A DNA stretch of 64,000 nucleotides, from NCBI GenBank assembly GCA_030685235.1, contig MU839172.1:62001-126000 (forward strand). Reading direction: 5' to 3'. Below are positions 35,919 through 48,000 of the stretch, piece by piece. The stretch is from Copromyces sp. CBS 386.78 (taxonomy: Eukaryota > Ascomycota > Sordariomycetes > Sordariales > Sordariaceae). The first letter of the stretch is position 1. The number at the start of each line of letters is the position of its first letter. The notes under the pieces are model-generated. The model was not told where the DNA came from, did no database searches, and saw nothing but the letters and a program-made list of their open reading frames with translations. A program made the translations under genes and the position numbers.

Positions 35919-36605
35919 TTATTTGCTCCCCCCAGGCTCCTTCGGTTCTGAACCCGAAGGCCCGGCCCCTCCTCCGTCCTTTGGTTTATACTTGGGCATC
36001 TTCTCATATGCATTCGGACTCGGTCTTCTTTCTCTCTTTTTCCCTTTATCGTCAGATTTCCTCCCACGCCCGTGATCATGGTTACAGCCACCTTCCCCGT
36101 GATCGTGATCATGGTTATGGGAACGTCCGTGGCGGCCCCTACCACCACTTCCGCCACCGCCGCCGCCGCCGGATGTAATGCGCTTATCCATATCAGGTTC
36201 GGAATCAGAGTCAGAATCGGAGGATGAAGAGTCGGAGGAGGAATCGTCGCTGGACTCGTCTACGCTCTTTGGTCGGTGGTAGATACAGCAGACTGTTTGT
36301 GCCGGTGATCGTGTCAGCATAATTTGTACATTGGTATGTATGTATGTATGCATGTATGCACGCAAAGCAGGTGAGGGGAGCAAGGAGCATAAATAAAGCC
36401 AGAACTAACCTTTGGACTTCTTCCTGCCGAGACCTTCGTTGTCAACAACGTCGCTACGCCATTGTACTGATCGCCCGTTGGATTGTGCGCCGCGTAGTCG
36501 CAAGATGGCCGGGGCGGAAGTCTCGGTTTGGGTTTGGGCTGGGGCGGCGGTTTGGCTGGTGGATGGTTGCGCTGGTTGCGCTTGCCGTTGGGCGACGGAG
36601 GCCAT
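35919..36605 (-). CDS. ypi1: Type 1 phosphatase regulator YPI1 / PPP1R11 (inhibitor-3) homologue
   Basis: Two exons, 36605-36410 and 36292-35919 (117-bp intron), 189 residues. The conserved core is LRLRG..., SVQWRSDVVDNEGLGRKKSK joined by the splice to VCCIYHRPKSVDES, matching the inhibitor-3 family; VQW corresponds to the RVxF-type docking site for protein phosphatase 1. A Ser/Asp tract (DSSSDSSSSDSDSDS) follows, then a Gly run, and a His/Asp-rich stretch (HNHDHDHGEGGCNHDHG) that could bind metal. The tail is Lys/Pro-rich and disordered. The family binds PP1 in the nucleus and controls its activity and localisation in ion homeostasis and mitosis. It is divergent from the DUF726 gene across a 2.5-kb gap. 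Confidence 0.92.
36331..36362. repeat. (TATG)n microsatellite in the ypi1 intron
   Basis: Imperfect tatg/catg repeats within the ypi1 intron. Confidence 0.75.
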
Positions 36606-39075
36606 CGTGATTGTGATTGTGTATGTGTATGTGTATTGTATGTGTTTGGTGTTTTCCTTCGGACGGATTTGTGTTTGAGCGAGTGGTTGAGTCTTTCTAG
36701 TAGTTGTAGGTAGTCGAGGATGTTGTTGGGTGTCGAAGAAGAGTGTTCCCGGGAGCGCTTCTATTTGACAAAAAGGCGCGGCGGTTTCAAGGGTGGTGTG
36801 ATCTGTCCGAGAAAGGAGTTAGGTGATCGTCATTTGAAGGTCTTCCGGTCATTCGACAATAATTGCGGTCTGAGTCTTTGGAAACTTGGTGATCGCCGCT
36901 TGCTGACGAGGAGTGTGCCTGGCAGGAACTGGAACTTGAATGCGACTGGACTCTCGTCGCGGGGTTCCAGGCTGTTCCGTTATCTTGATCTGATAGCTCT
37001 CGGCCCGTCTTCTTGGGCCTGTGTGTCGCGCAATGGGCATTGGTCGGGAGATGGTAGGTAGTACCTTCTAGACTTCGAATAGGCTGAATACGGACCCGAA
37101 GGTGTGTGATAGGTGTGTGTATTCAGCGTTGAATACGTTAACAGGCCGCGGTGTGTGTATGGTTGGTGGCCGTTAGAGCAAACTTGTGATGACGGAGGGA
37201 TCGCGGCCGCTGAAGGTTTAGTTTCGGTTTTGGCGCCTTTTTTCCCCACGTCCCTTCCGTTCGTCATTCCATCCCGTCTTTCCACATTCCATTCGCCAAG
37301 ACCAACAGAGTGGATGCAGACAATGCAAGGCAGTCAATCAAAGGTGGGGCAAAGATCGCCTGCGGGAAGGAAGCCCGAAGTGGCAGGATTGACAAGGGGC
37401 CCCTGGCAGCCCAAGCGCACAAGCGTCCGCAACGTTCGGTTTTCTCACACAACCCTGATGGCAGGTCACTGCTTCAACCCTGAACCAAAGTTCCAACAAC
37501 ACCCCTGAATTGAGCCTCATTGTATTATGGGGAAGGGGCCACTGCAAACAAACGAAATAGCTTGTTGGATATCCATATATCCAGGGTATATCCATTCCAT
37601 GTGCTTGTTGTGCCATCAAAGTTTTTCGTTGGTCTTCGGGACATTGCGTCTGTTTGCATGTCAAAGAAGGAGGATGGGAGGTTTGGATGTTGAATGGTGA
37701 GGCCGTAGCAAAGGGTAGCACACATTCACTAACGTCCTTTTTATATCCATCATGGCTTGCTCAGTTGGTCCTCGCCAGCGTGGTTCATTGCCTTGTTCAA
37801 GCGGTTAGGTAGGCTTGCGTATTCTAGAGATTCAGCAACAGAAAGCGGTGCCGGTCCAGTCCACTGCAGCCTAAAGTCAATCTTGCGAACCCTTCACCCC
37901 ATCGGGCAATGCCACTTGGATGTTCGTGTTCAGCAGCTGGCGTGGCAGCACAATGAAAGCATCTTATATCCGTGATCCTTGAGCTTGTGAACCGCTTTGA
38001 ATGTTGTGCTGCCTCAGAAGACCAACACCACCAAGCACCACCAAACACCCCGCCTCTCCCGCGTCGCACAACGGGAGTGTCGATGCTTGCCAACATTCAC
38101 TGGTCCTCATTGCCGTCCTTTTGCTGTTGGCAAAGCTTCCGGCAATCGGCCCACCCGTAAAACCGTCCTAGCTTCCACCGGCTTCCTGCCTTTGCCTGCC
38201 CTTGACTGAACTGTCCTTCACTGCGTGGACTGCCTTTCTCTGTCCTTTTCTGCTCCTTCTCCCCGTCCACGTTCACGATCCCCAACTTCACTCCCGACCA
38301 ACGGATATCTGTATATCCCTTCTGCAACCACCCACCTTGCATCCCCGCCCCCGGTTTGGGACCAGGACCCTTTCCATACCCTACTTTATCTAGGTACAAC
38401 AACACCCGACCTCTCGGCCTTTCTTCTTTCCTCTGTCTGTTTCCCTTCCACACCGCCTGGCGCGACCGCATTCTCTACTCCTAATATTCGCAACTCCGGC
38501 CTGGAATATTCGAGATAGCCCGTGCTTGGCCATCCAGTTCAAAACAGCAGGAACGACCCTCTTTAGTGGCCCCCTGGCTGGCTCCTGTGACGTCAAGGTC
38601 AACCTAAGCGAACAGCATCGTGGTACCGCAGTACAACTGCCTGCCCCCAAGACAGCAAACAATTCCAGAGACAGAATGACCATCGCTCTTTTCCTCTATC
38701 TTTCCTAGCGGGGAAGCATAATCTGAGAGCGAACTCAGCAGTTTGGGAAGCCACCTGTAACAAGATCTACCAGACGTCAGCAACCCAGCAAGACGACTGG
38801 CCCGGACTCGTTCCACACTCAACTGGCAACCACTTATTGCGCACTCTTTCCAATTGCAATTGCGCAGACTCCATCCCGACGAAACGATACACTCATACGC
38901 TCCATCTCTTTGCCACACACAGCGACAAATACACTTGCTGCGCTGTATCAATTGGTCAGGGCCATTAGGTACCTCACCTCTACTGTAGCCCATCCACTCC
39001 AAGGCAGGGACTGAGGTGTCAGAAACAACGACAGAAGGAGCAAGCAACGCGCCTTGTCGCCTTCCTCACTTGATC
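36606..39075. other. Divergent intergenic region, no gene supported
   Basis: 2.5 kb between divergent ypi1 and DUF726 genes. Several small open frames exist but none resembles a protein family or has a convincing exon chain. It probably holds two promoters with long leaders. Confidence 0.55.
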
Positions 39076-41537
39076 ATGGCGGCACTTAAGGAAGCTCCCG
39101 CGCCAGCGGTGCGCTATTCAAAGCCCCTGGGCCTCAAGACCTGTGCTTCAATCCCTCCCGGTTTGCCTTCTCCCAAGGACGCCGCCGAAGCAGCATCACC
39201 AACTTCACCGACCCTTTCCCACACAGCTTCTGACGACAGTACCATCGCCGATATGCCTCCCGGCGGCAGACCAAGACATGTTCCCCCGAAGCGGGAGGCT
39301 GACTTCAGCTCCCTACTGTCACCCCAGGAGAAGAGCGACTTAACCTCGCTCATTACCAGGACCACCGATATTATGCAGAAGACATTTACCCATGTTTACG
39401 ACTCAGCCGGTCTGGTCGATGACGCTCCCCCGGTTCGTAACAAGTTCTGGAGCGGACTTCCAGCCCACCTGCGTGACTTCAGCATCACCAAACCTCCTCC
39501 CCCCGTGGAGACGCAGCCCCAGAACCCCAAGAAGCGCACTAAGGGTAAGACCTCGAGGAGCCAAAAGGAAAATGGAAACATGCCTCGAGACAACAAAAGC
39601 AACACGGGTGCTGCACTGCGGCCGGCTAACCCATCTAATCTGAATATCCAACGCGCACCAGAACAGGATAACGACAAGACAATCGGACCTTACCTTCAGG
39701 AATTGAAAAAGGAAGCCATGCTACACTTCAAGAAATGGCAGACAGCGGTCCATAAGAGAGTGGGTGACATCTCTGTCAAGCGGGCTGGAGATGCCAACTT
39801 CAACTCCATGATACAGAACAACAGACGAGGCAGGAACAGGCCTAACGGTGAGTACTTACTCCACGTAGTGACCACATATATCGAGATACGGTGACGGCTG
39901 CTAATTCCATGACAGGAGTTACAAACCCCAGTATCGAGTCCGATCCTGTCCTGATGCAGCTCTACCCGCCGATCCCGTCGACACTCTGCTACTGGCCTCT
40001 AGAGAAAAGGTTGCTGGTGCTCCACGCTCTGCTACTCCTCTTGCTGTCACTCGAGCACTACAGCGCATATAGTCGCGTGCTGCTGCTCCATATCACCTCT
40101 TCGCTGAACCTCCCCCTTCGCGTCCTCGTTGATGACGAGGTCCGCGTTGCCAAGGCTATAGCGTGGATGGCCAAGGATATCAATCCGGAGGAGCTGATTC
40201 AGAAGAGAATCGAGGAGTGCGCTGGTAAGCCATCCAGGAGGTGGAGGCACGGATTGGCAAATATGGCTGGGACTAGCAGTTTTGGAATACCTGGCCATCT
40301 CGCTCCGCCCCTTGTGGCTGCAGGAATCGGATCCGTCAATGGAGGCTTCGGGCTTGGACCCACTGCTTCTGCTGGCATCTTGGGTTCGATGGGCGAGAGT
40401 GCTTTTGTTGTCGGCGCTTTGCTCGGTATCTACAACGCCAGAACTTCAGTCAAGTTGATGGAGCAGTATACCAAGGAGATACAGGACTTTGCCTTTATCC
40501 CCCTGCGCGGCTCGATCGGCGAAGATGGCGAGATTGGGAAGATTGAGCCAGATGCCCGTCGTCTCCGAGTTGTGCTGACCATTAGTGGATGGCTGGCCGA
40601 CGAGTCGGACGTCACTAACCCCTGGCGGGCTTTAGGACAGGCGAACGAGGTATACGCTGTGCGATGGGAGGTGGACTCGCTCTCGAAGATGGGTACCGCT
40701 TTGGAGACTGTCGTAAGGAGCTCTGCATGGTCCATGGCAAAGAAGGAAATCATTGCTCGGACCAGTGAGCCTCCTTCCAATATCCCAAAGTGTAACCTCT
40801 CGAGATGCGCTAACAAACACGGTCCAGTTTTCACCAGTATGACGGAATCCCTTTGGCCCCTCGGCTTGCTCAAGATCAACAAGATTATCGACAACCCCTG
40901 GAGCGTCGGCATGGTCCGCGCTGACAAGGCTGGAGCTCTTCTCGCCGACGCCATCATGAACAAAGCTCACGGAGAGCGTGGAGTAACGCTAATCGGTTAC
41001 AGTCTCGGCGCCCGTGCGATCTATGTCTGCCTGATGGTCCTGGCCGAGCGCAGAGCTTTCGGTCTTGTCGAGAACGCCGTCATGATGGGTACACCGGCGC
41101 CCTCGGAAGCCCGTGTCTGGTGTACCATGAGGAGCGTAGTCTCTGGTCGGCTTGTCAATGTCTTTTCTGAAAACGACTACCTGTTAGGCTTCTTGTATCG
41201 GACGAGCAGCATCCAGTTTGGCGTCGCAGGTTTGCAGCGAATCGAGGGTATTGATGGTGTCGAGAATGTTGATGTCTCTGCTAAGGTCAGTGGACATCTT
41301 CGATACCAGTACCTCGCCGGTAGCATCCTAAAGCACATCAACTGGGAGGACATCAACCAAGAACAGGTCAGCCGAGATGAGGCAGCCATGGTAGCCGCAG
41401 AGGAAAGGGTGCGAGAGCGCGAGAAGAAGCGGGACGCAGTCGAGCGTGGGATTGTGGTCATTGAGAAGGCGAAGGAAGCTGCGAAAAACGATTCGGGTAT
41501 TATCAGGACCCGGATGAGGAAGAAGAACAAGCGGTAA
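39076..41537 (+). CDS. DUF726 alpha/beta-hydrolase membrane protein (TMCO4 / yeast Mil1-like)
   Basis: Three exons, 39076-39847, 39916-40764 and 40828-41537, 776 residues. The N-terminal 250 residues are polar and low complexity, with a Lys/Arg-rich stretch. After the first splice come LYPPIPSTLCYWPLEKRLL and a hydrophobic Gly/Ala-rich region (residues ~385-435), likely membrane-embedded. The hydrolase part follows: LRVVLTISGWLADESDVTNP, then the nucleophile elbow GYSLGAR at about residue 597, and LVNVFSENDYLLGFLYRTS. The C-terminus is a charged coiled coil ending RMRKKNKR. DUF726 proteins are putative lipases or hydrolases; yeast Mil1 associates with AP-1 at the trans-Golgi. The serine elbow is intact, the substrate unknown. 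The ATG is the first in frame with the exon; the frame itself extends upstream without another ATG. Confidence 0.88.
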
Positions 41538-42111
41538 ATGCTGCATGCGACTCGTCAGGAGGGAGGGAAGATTGGTGAACGTTAAACACTTCGGCTTTTT
41601 TTGGGACCTAAGTTCCTGCTAATCTTTAGGTTGTGACAACCCGACGACAAGGGGATGGTAACGCAGGGCTCATGGGAAATGAGACAGAAATTCGTACGTT
41701 ATCTAAATAATTGTAGGATTAGCTTCAGTTCAGTTAGCTTTCTATACCAGAGTAATCTCTGGCGATCGATGTGGATCATCTGGGTAGGACACACTTAGTA
41801 TGGTACAGAAAAACAGTTATTGCAGTGTGTCGCTTGTACCGCAGAAGCATAGTGCCCTCACTGAGTGATTGGTGTCCCATGAATCCACCTCGGAAGATGA
41901 AGTTGGACTCGGAGTATAAGTCAAGACAGGCACCTAGCGCGGTCCCTCCAAAGGCTCGAGAGCTCCCCGTGCAAGCTATGACGCCTCTCCCGGCTTTTGT
42001 CAGATCCTCCAGGTTTCCCATCGCTCGACATCGGTTAGCAGATCAGGGTCCTCATAGTCATGCCACAAAAGACATAGCTCTCTACCCTGGTATCATCCCC
42101 TTGGTCATCGT
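41538..42111. other. Convergent 3' region
   Basis: About 0.6 kb between the DUF726 gene and the Gta3-like gene. Presumably 3' UTRs. No gene seen. Confidence 0.65.
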
Positions 42112-42804
42112 CTACTCCCCCTTCTTCCCACTTCTAACAACAAAGTACCTCCCAACCTTTTGTTCAGCAGATCCCAACACATCCCAATCCTCAACTTCGT
42201 TCTTATTCTTCTCCTCCGTCTTCATCCTCCGAGGCCGCCGGCAATGACCAACAATATCCTCCTCCGCCAGCGCCCCCTCGAGCGTCTTCAGATCAATCGT
42301 GATCTCCGCCAGTCCCTCCGGCGACTCATCCCGGATCGAGCTCAATGGCGCCAGCTCCTGCCCTTCATGAGAAGAAGGATCCGTGGTGTCTACCGATTGG
42401 ATCGAGCGCACGAAGTGCAGGTGGGAGTGCAAGGCTGAGAGGAGGCGGGACGTGGAGGCAGGGTCGGAGGCGGAAGGAGGGGGAAGGGCGGAGAGCCGAC
42501 TGAGGTGGGCGAGGGTTTGGGGGGTTATTTCGCTTTCTTCGGGTGATATCTCTGATGTTGATGATGGTGGAAGCAGAGAGCGGACGGACCAAGTTGGCGT
42601 TGAAAGGATGGCTGATGGGTCGATTTGTGGTGGTGGAGAGAGTTTAGCTGAGCCGCCGCGGGCGGTGGATTGAGGGAAGGTTTCGGTTGTGAATGGCCGG
42701 GGCCGGGAGAGGACGCGGGTTGAGTTGGAGCAGGCTGCTGAGAGTGAGGTTATGGTTGTGCGAGCCGCGCGGTGGCAGGCGCGGCAGAGGGTTTTTGTTG
42801 TCAT
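42112..42804 (-). CDS. GatC/Gta3-like subunit of mitochondrial glutamyl-tRNA(Gln) amidotransferase
   Basis: Single exon. From the ATG at 42804 it gives 230 residues starting MTTKTLCRACHRAARTTITS, an Arg-rich, acid-free presequence fitting mitochondrial import. In-frame ATGs at 42831 and 42987 would lengthen it, so the start is uncertain. The core includes STPTWSVRSLLPP, then ITPQTLAHLSRLSALPPP and LHSHLHFVRSIQSVDTTD, with LSSIRDESP. This order is that of GatC-type and fungal Gta3 subunits of the GatCAB-type complex, which converts Glu-tRNA(Gln) to Gln-tRNA(Gln) in mitochondria. The C-terminal 50 residues are charged and probably variable. The assignment is by motif pattern and moderately strong. 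The gene is read towards DUF726 and diverges from sec17. Confidence 0.72.
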   Translation of the reverse strand: MTTKTLCRACHRAARTTITSLSAACSNSTRVLSRPRPFTTETFPQSTARGGSAKLSPPPQIDPSAILSTPTWSVRSLLPPSSTSEISPEESEITPQTLAHLSRLSALPPPSASDPASTSRLLSALHSHLHFVRSIQSVDTTDPSSHEGQELAPLSSIRDESPEGLAEITIDLKTLEGALAEEDIVGHCRRPRRMKTEEKNKNEVEDWDVLGSAEQKVGRYFVVRSGKKGE

Positions 42805-43413
42805 GCTCGGTTTCGTGGAAAGAAAATGCATCTGTGATCGCGGTGGTAGGGGTGAAAGAAGATGTGAACTTGTGATGTGAAGTTTCGGATGTATGATGCG
42901 GCTTGGAGGCTCTTTGATGGGTGAGTACAGGTGAGGCTCTGTAAAAAGTAGCGATATCTGAGGTTGAGAGAGATAAAAGAGTGACATTTGCGAGGTACCT
43001 CCATGTTGGGCGTCATAACTAGAGGTACCTTAGGTATTGGAAGCTGAGCTCTGGTCTGAAGGCTTCAACCCCTGTCTCACACATGTTGGTGGTCCACTTG
43101 GTTACCCCACAAGCCCGCAGGGAACACGTTCAGGCGTCAAAGAGCCATGGCGAGCCATCAGCGATCACAGCCCGCTAAAGTCATTCCCCCCAACCCCCGA
43201 CCCCCCAATCCCCATCCCGCATACCCCGGGAGACAACGACGAAACACCTCCTGCAAGCAAACACGACACCATCTCGATTAACGCCTGAGCTTCTTCGAGC
43301 GCGCCTGATTCCGAAGAATTGAGACAACTGCTATCAACCGCATCATACAGCGAACGCGACACCAAACTTACGAACTTGCTCATCGATATATACCATCTGA
43401 TAACTTGCCCACC
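42805..43413. other. Divergent promoter region of the Gta3-like gene and sec17
   Basis: About 0.6 kb containing start regions of two divergent genes, with a short C-rich stretch near 43180-43225. If the longer Gta3 start (42987) is used, part of this is coding. Confidence 0.6.
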
Positions 43414-44545
43414 ATGGCTGTCGATCCGCGCGTACTCCAACAAGAGGTTTGAAACCTGCCCCTCCTCACGCCTCCTGATACTTTCGCGACAATGGACGTC
43501 TTTCTGACGCTGGATGGGAACAATAGGCAGAGAAGACCCTCGCGAGCGCCTCCAAGGGTTGGGGCCTCTTCAGCAACAAGGAAGACAAGTACCAAAATGC
43601 GGCGGATCAGTACATTCAGGCGGCCAACGCTTTCAGGTTGCAGAAGTCCAGTACGTTATCGCAATCCTCATACCAACGGTGCGCTTTCGGGCCATATGAA
43701 ACTCGCGACAAGTTCTGACACTTTTCCCACTTCCCAGACACCGAGGCCGGCAAGTGTTTCGAGGAAGCTGCCAAGATCTACACTGAGAAGTTGAAGGAGC
43801 CCAACGATGCGGCGAACGCCATGTTGGACGCCTTCAAGGTGTATAGGAAAGACGCCCCCGACAGCGCTGTGCGTTGCGTCGAGGTCGCCATCAAGCAGTA
43901 TACCATGGCGGGCAACTTCCGGAGAGCTGCGTCGCACAAGGAGAACCAGGCTGAGGTCTACGAGAACGAGCTGCAGAATAAGCCCGAGGCTATCAAGGCC
44001 TATACAACCGCGGCTGAGTGGTATGAGAATGACGGTGCTGTCGCGTAAGTGATGCCATGCCCACGGCTTTTGCACTATGTTGCAAGCCCGACTAGTCCTC
44101 GTTATGGATTGTCTAACCGACTGTGTCTAGTCTTGCAAACAAGCTCTGGCTCAAGGTAGCCGATCTCTCTGCCCTTGCGGGCGATTACTTCGGCGCGATT
44201 GAGAAGTTCGAGAAGGTCGCAGAGGCGTCACTCGGCAACAACCTGATGAGGTACTCGGTCAAGGAGTACTTCCTCAAGGCCGGTCTCTGCTCCTTGGCGA
44301 CCAAGGATAATGTCACCGCCCAGCGCAACATCGCCAAGTATGCCGAGAAGGATCCATCGTTTACGGGCCAGCGCGAATACCAACTCCTGGTTGACTTGTT
44401 GGAAGCCGCCACGAACAACGACCTCGAGATGTTCCAGGACAAGCTTGCTGCGTACGATAAGATGAGCAGGCTCGATGACTGGAAGGCGGCCGTTCTTCTC
44501 CAGATCAAGAATAACTTTGAAGAGGCGGACAGCGAGTTCTCATAA
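43414..44545 (+). CDS. sec17: Alpha-SNAP / Sec17, vesicle fusion factor
   Basis: Four exons, 43414-43446, 43527-43650, 43738-44044 and 44131-44545, 292 residues, the family's usual length. The first exon is just 33 nt (MAVDPRVLQQE) and ends at an unusual GTTTGA donor. The second gives AEKTLASASKGWGLFSNKED and the third NTEAGKCFEEAAKIYTEKLK, then AIKQYTMAGNFRRAA. The last ends in LDDWKAAVLLQIKNNFEEAD, the conserved C-terminus that stimulates NSF. TPR-like helical repeats run through the whole length. The protein links SNARE complexes to the NSF/Sec18 ATPase for disassembly after membrane fusion. The start has a strong context, CCACCATGGC. Confidence 0.95.
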
Positions 44546-45042
44546 ACGGGATCGAGGAGGAACATATGATATACAACCATTTATCAATTCCTGGTTTTCT
44601 TTTTTTCGTATCGGCGTTTTCTGGTTGGGAAGGGGATGAACCATCATATCGTTATCACGGTCATCGACAGTTTGGTGATTTACTGAAGACGGAAACGAAC
44701 CTGTCGTCTGGGAGTGAAATAGGCTTAAAGCAATAGAACCTTATTCGTACTTGTAGTTGGTATGCTTTAATCATACAAATCAACATCAATTTGGTATGTC
44801 ATAACCTTGATGGCTGCCCAAGCGATTTACATGAACTGAAATGCCATAGCTAACCCTGGAGTTACAATGGGTGTCGGTTTCGGACTACCTACAGGTACCT
44901 AGCGCCATGACCCTTATCAATGACACGGGTGGGGCGTGCGCGCCGATAAGCGACAACTTTTCTAACTTTTCTGAAGTTCATGGTCTCAGCACTGCGAAGC
45001 GGCTTGCATTGTCCCACTCCAGCGCCATTCATCACATTCAAG
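44546..45042. other. Intergenic region between sec17 and rrp12
   Basis: About 0.5 kb between tandem plus-strand genes. 3' UTR of sec17 and promoter of rrp12. Nothing else seen. Confidence 0.65.
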
Positions 45043-48000
45043 ATGGCTTCCACTTCTCCGTCTTTGCAGGAGAAACTGGACAAGATTCGGTCTCCGAATC
45101 TCCAGAGCCAGAAACAGGTAAGTCAGACTCATGATGCACAATTTATCTTGCTATTTTCTGTCTTCTGTATCCCTACTCTTTTCTTTCCAGCCTGCTATTG
45201 CAGTGGCCTGTCCGCATAACTTTCTCCCCATCGTGGACATGGACCCTGACTTTGGTCACAGACTGCCAGTGTCCTAGAGGCTATCGAGGCCACCTTCAAG
45301 GAGCGCAACACACCCGCGACTCCTACCGCCTATTTCGCTGCTCTTCTCAGTCTACTCAACAACGAGAACCTTGCGACCCCCGTCGTCTACCTCCTCGATA
45401 TCGTCACTCCCTTCGCCCCGAAGCCTATCCTCCAGGCCAAGTTCACCCAGATCATCACCATCCTAGCGCCAGTACTATCGCTTCCCGATGCCGACGCTCC
45501 CCTTATGAGGGCCTCGATCGGCTCCCTCGAGAGCTTGCTCCTTGCTCAAGATGCGACACAATGGGAGCTCGGTACCGCCCAGATTGGCCCCCGCCGGGCT
45601 GTCGCCGGTCTCCTTGCCCTTGCTCTCGACCCCCGTCCCAAGGTCCGCAAGAGAGCCCAGGAAGCGCTTAGGAACATCTTGAAGAACCCTCCCCCGAGCC
45701 CTTCTCTCGACCATCCCGCCGCCCCCATGTGCGCCGAGACCGCCATGCAGAGCCTCCGTCTTGTCGCCGAGAAGGCCGCCGCCCAGAGGAAGGAGAAGAA
45801 GACTACCGACTCTACCTACGATCCCGAGCTCATTCACGCATTGCAACTCGTCAAGACTGTCGCCTCTGGAAGCGGTGGCTGGCCCAGCAAGAGCATTGAG
45901 GCTCTTTGCGAGCTTCTTCTCAACATTGCGAAGACCGGCAACGAGCACATGAGCATGGCTGTCTTTGAGATCTTCGAGATGATGTTCGAGGGCATGGCCG
46001 CCGACGAGGTTGCCTCCGCCAAGCTCCCCCGTTTGCTCGAGATTATCAGGGAGCTTCGCCCCGCGCCCAACGACACCCAACTTCTCCCTCCTTGGATCGC
46101 CATTCTGTCCAGAGCCTACGATGTTGCCGGTCAGATTTCGCCTGCCGAGACCTTCCAGGAGTTGGTCGATCCTTTCACTCTGGTCTCCGGATACCTCGAG
46201 TCTCAGCACAAGAACATACGCGTTTCGGCTTCCGAGTGCTTGGTTTCCTTCTTGGCTAACTGTGTTCCCAAGGAGGCAATCCTTGAGCCTTCGATTTTCG
46301 ACGAGAAGGTTATTCAGCAGCTAGTCAAGGTCGTCGAGGGCCTTCTCACTGTTCAGTACCAGGCTGCCTGGATGGAGACTTTTAACGTCCTCGGTGCCAT
46401 GTTCGATGCCTTTCGGTGGCAGGCTAACCCTTACCTCCTGTCCGTCGTCAAGAGCATCGGCGAAATGCGCGGCAACGATTCTTTCGCTGGAAAGCAGGAA
46501 GCCGACGAGGTCCTTGGCAAGGCGATTCGTGCAATGGGTCCTGAGGCGGTCCTAAACATGCTTCCCCTGAACCTCGCGAAGCCCGTCAAGGGTCAGCCTG
46601 GCAGAGCCTGGATGCTTCCTCTTCTCCGCGACTACACCTCCAACACCAACCTTGCGCACTTCAAGAGCGAATTGGTTCCCCTCAGTGCTATCATGTTCCA
46701 GCGTGTGATTGAGCACCAGGGCGAGAAGAACATTCACATCAAGATCTTCGAGACTGTTGTTCAGCAGATTTGGTCGATTCTTCCCGGCTACTGCGACCTT
46801 CCCCTTGATCTCACTGAGGCCTTCGATACTGGCTTCGCTGAGATGTTGACCAACCTTTTGTATGAGCAGGTCGACCTCCGCTTGGATATCTGCCGCGCTC
46901 TCAGGACCGTTGTTGAGTCCAACCAGGCCATCGCCACTTCTGATGAGGTCGATGACCTTATCCTCCTCGGCAGGGTCAGCAAGGAGCAGGCACAGAAGAA
47001 CCTCGAGTACCTCGGAACCACCTTTGCGGCCGACTTCCTCGCCGTTCTCTTCAACGTCTACAGCACCACGCTTCCCCAGAAGCGCGGCCCTGTCCTCCAG
47101 ACTATCAACGCCTACCTTAGCATCATTCCTCCTGCCCGCCTTACCGAGACTTTCAACATGGTGTGCGAGAAGCTTGCCGAGGCTCTTCAAGAGGTTATTG
47201 AGAAGAAGCCCCAGCAACAGCAGAAGGCCGATCATATGCCTTCTGCTGCCCACACTCTTATGGATCTGGTCGTTACCATGTCCATCTACCTCCCCCGTGA
47301 CAGCTTTGAGGCTCTTTTCAAGATTGCTTCGGTGGTCATCTTCAAGGATGATGATCCTCAACTGCAGAAGAAGGCTTACAAGCTCATTCCTCGCTTGGCT
47401 GACTCGCCCATTGGCAAGGCTGCCCTCGAGGAGAGACATGGTGAGCTCCAGACTCTCTTCCTCTCTAGTTCCGAGCAGGTGTCGGCACCCGCCCGCAGAG
47501 AGCGTCTTGCTGCCATTGCTGCTCTGATTCACTTCATCCCCAACGACTCCCTGCACTTCATCCCCTCTATTCTTTCGGAGGTCGTCATTGGCTGCAAGGA
47601 GCACAACGAGAAGGCTCGCACTACCGCCTTCGACCTCTTGGTCCTCCTTGGTCAGAAGATGGTTCTTGCTCAGGGCTCCTTGATCGATAACAGCAAGGTC
47701 CCTCACATGCCCGCGGATGCTCCTGCGGCTACCGCCTCTATTGAGGAGTTCTTCACCATGGTCAGTGCCGGTTTGGCTGGCAGCACCCCTCACATGATTT
47801 CGGCCTCTATCACTGCCATTACCCGCATCCTTTACGAGTTCCGCGAGACCGTCAGCAAGGAGACCTTGTCCGATCTTGTTCAGACCATGGACCTCTTCCT
47901 TACCTCCAACAACCGCGAGATCGTGAAGAGCGTTCTTGGTTTCGTCAAGGTCTGCATCATCAGCTTGCCTACCGACATGATGACGCCCCGCCTCCCCACA

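Noticed and set aside
42805..42987. Longer N-terminus of the Gta3-like protein from the ATG at 42987
   Set aside because: The extension is His/Pro/Leu-rich without presequence character, whereas the ATG at 42804 begins a clear mitochondrial presequence. It is not excluded.
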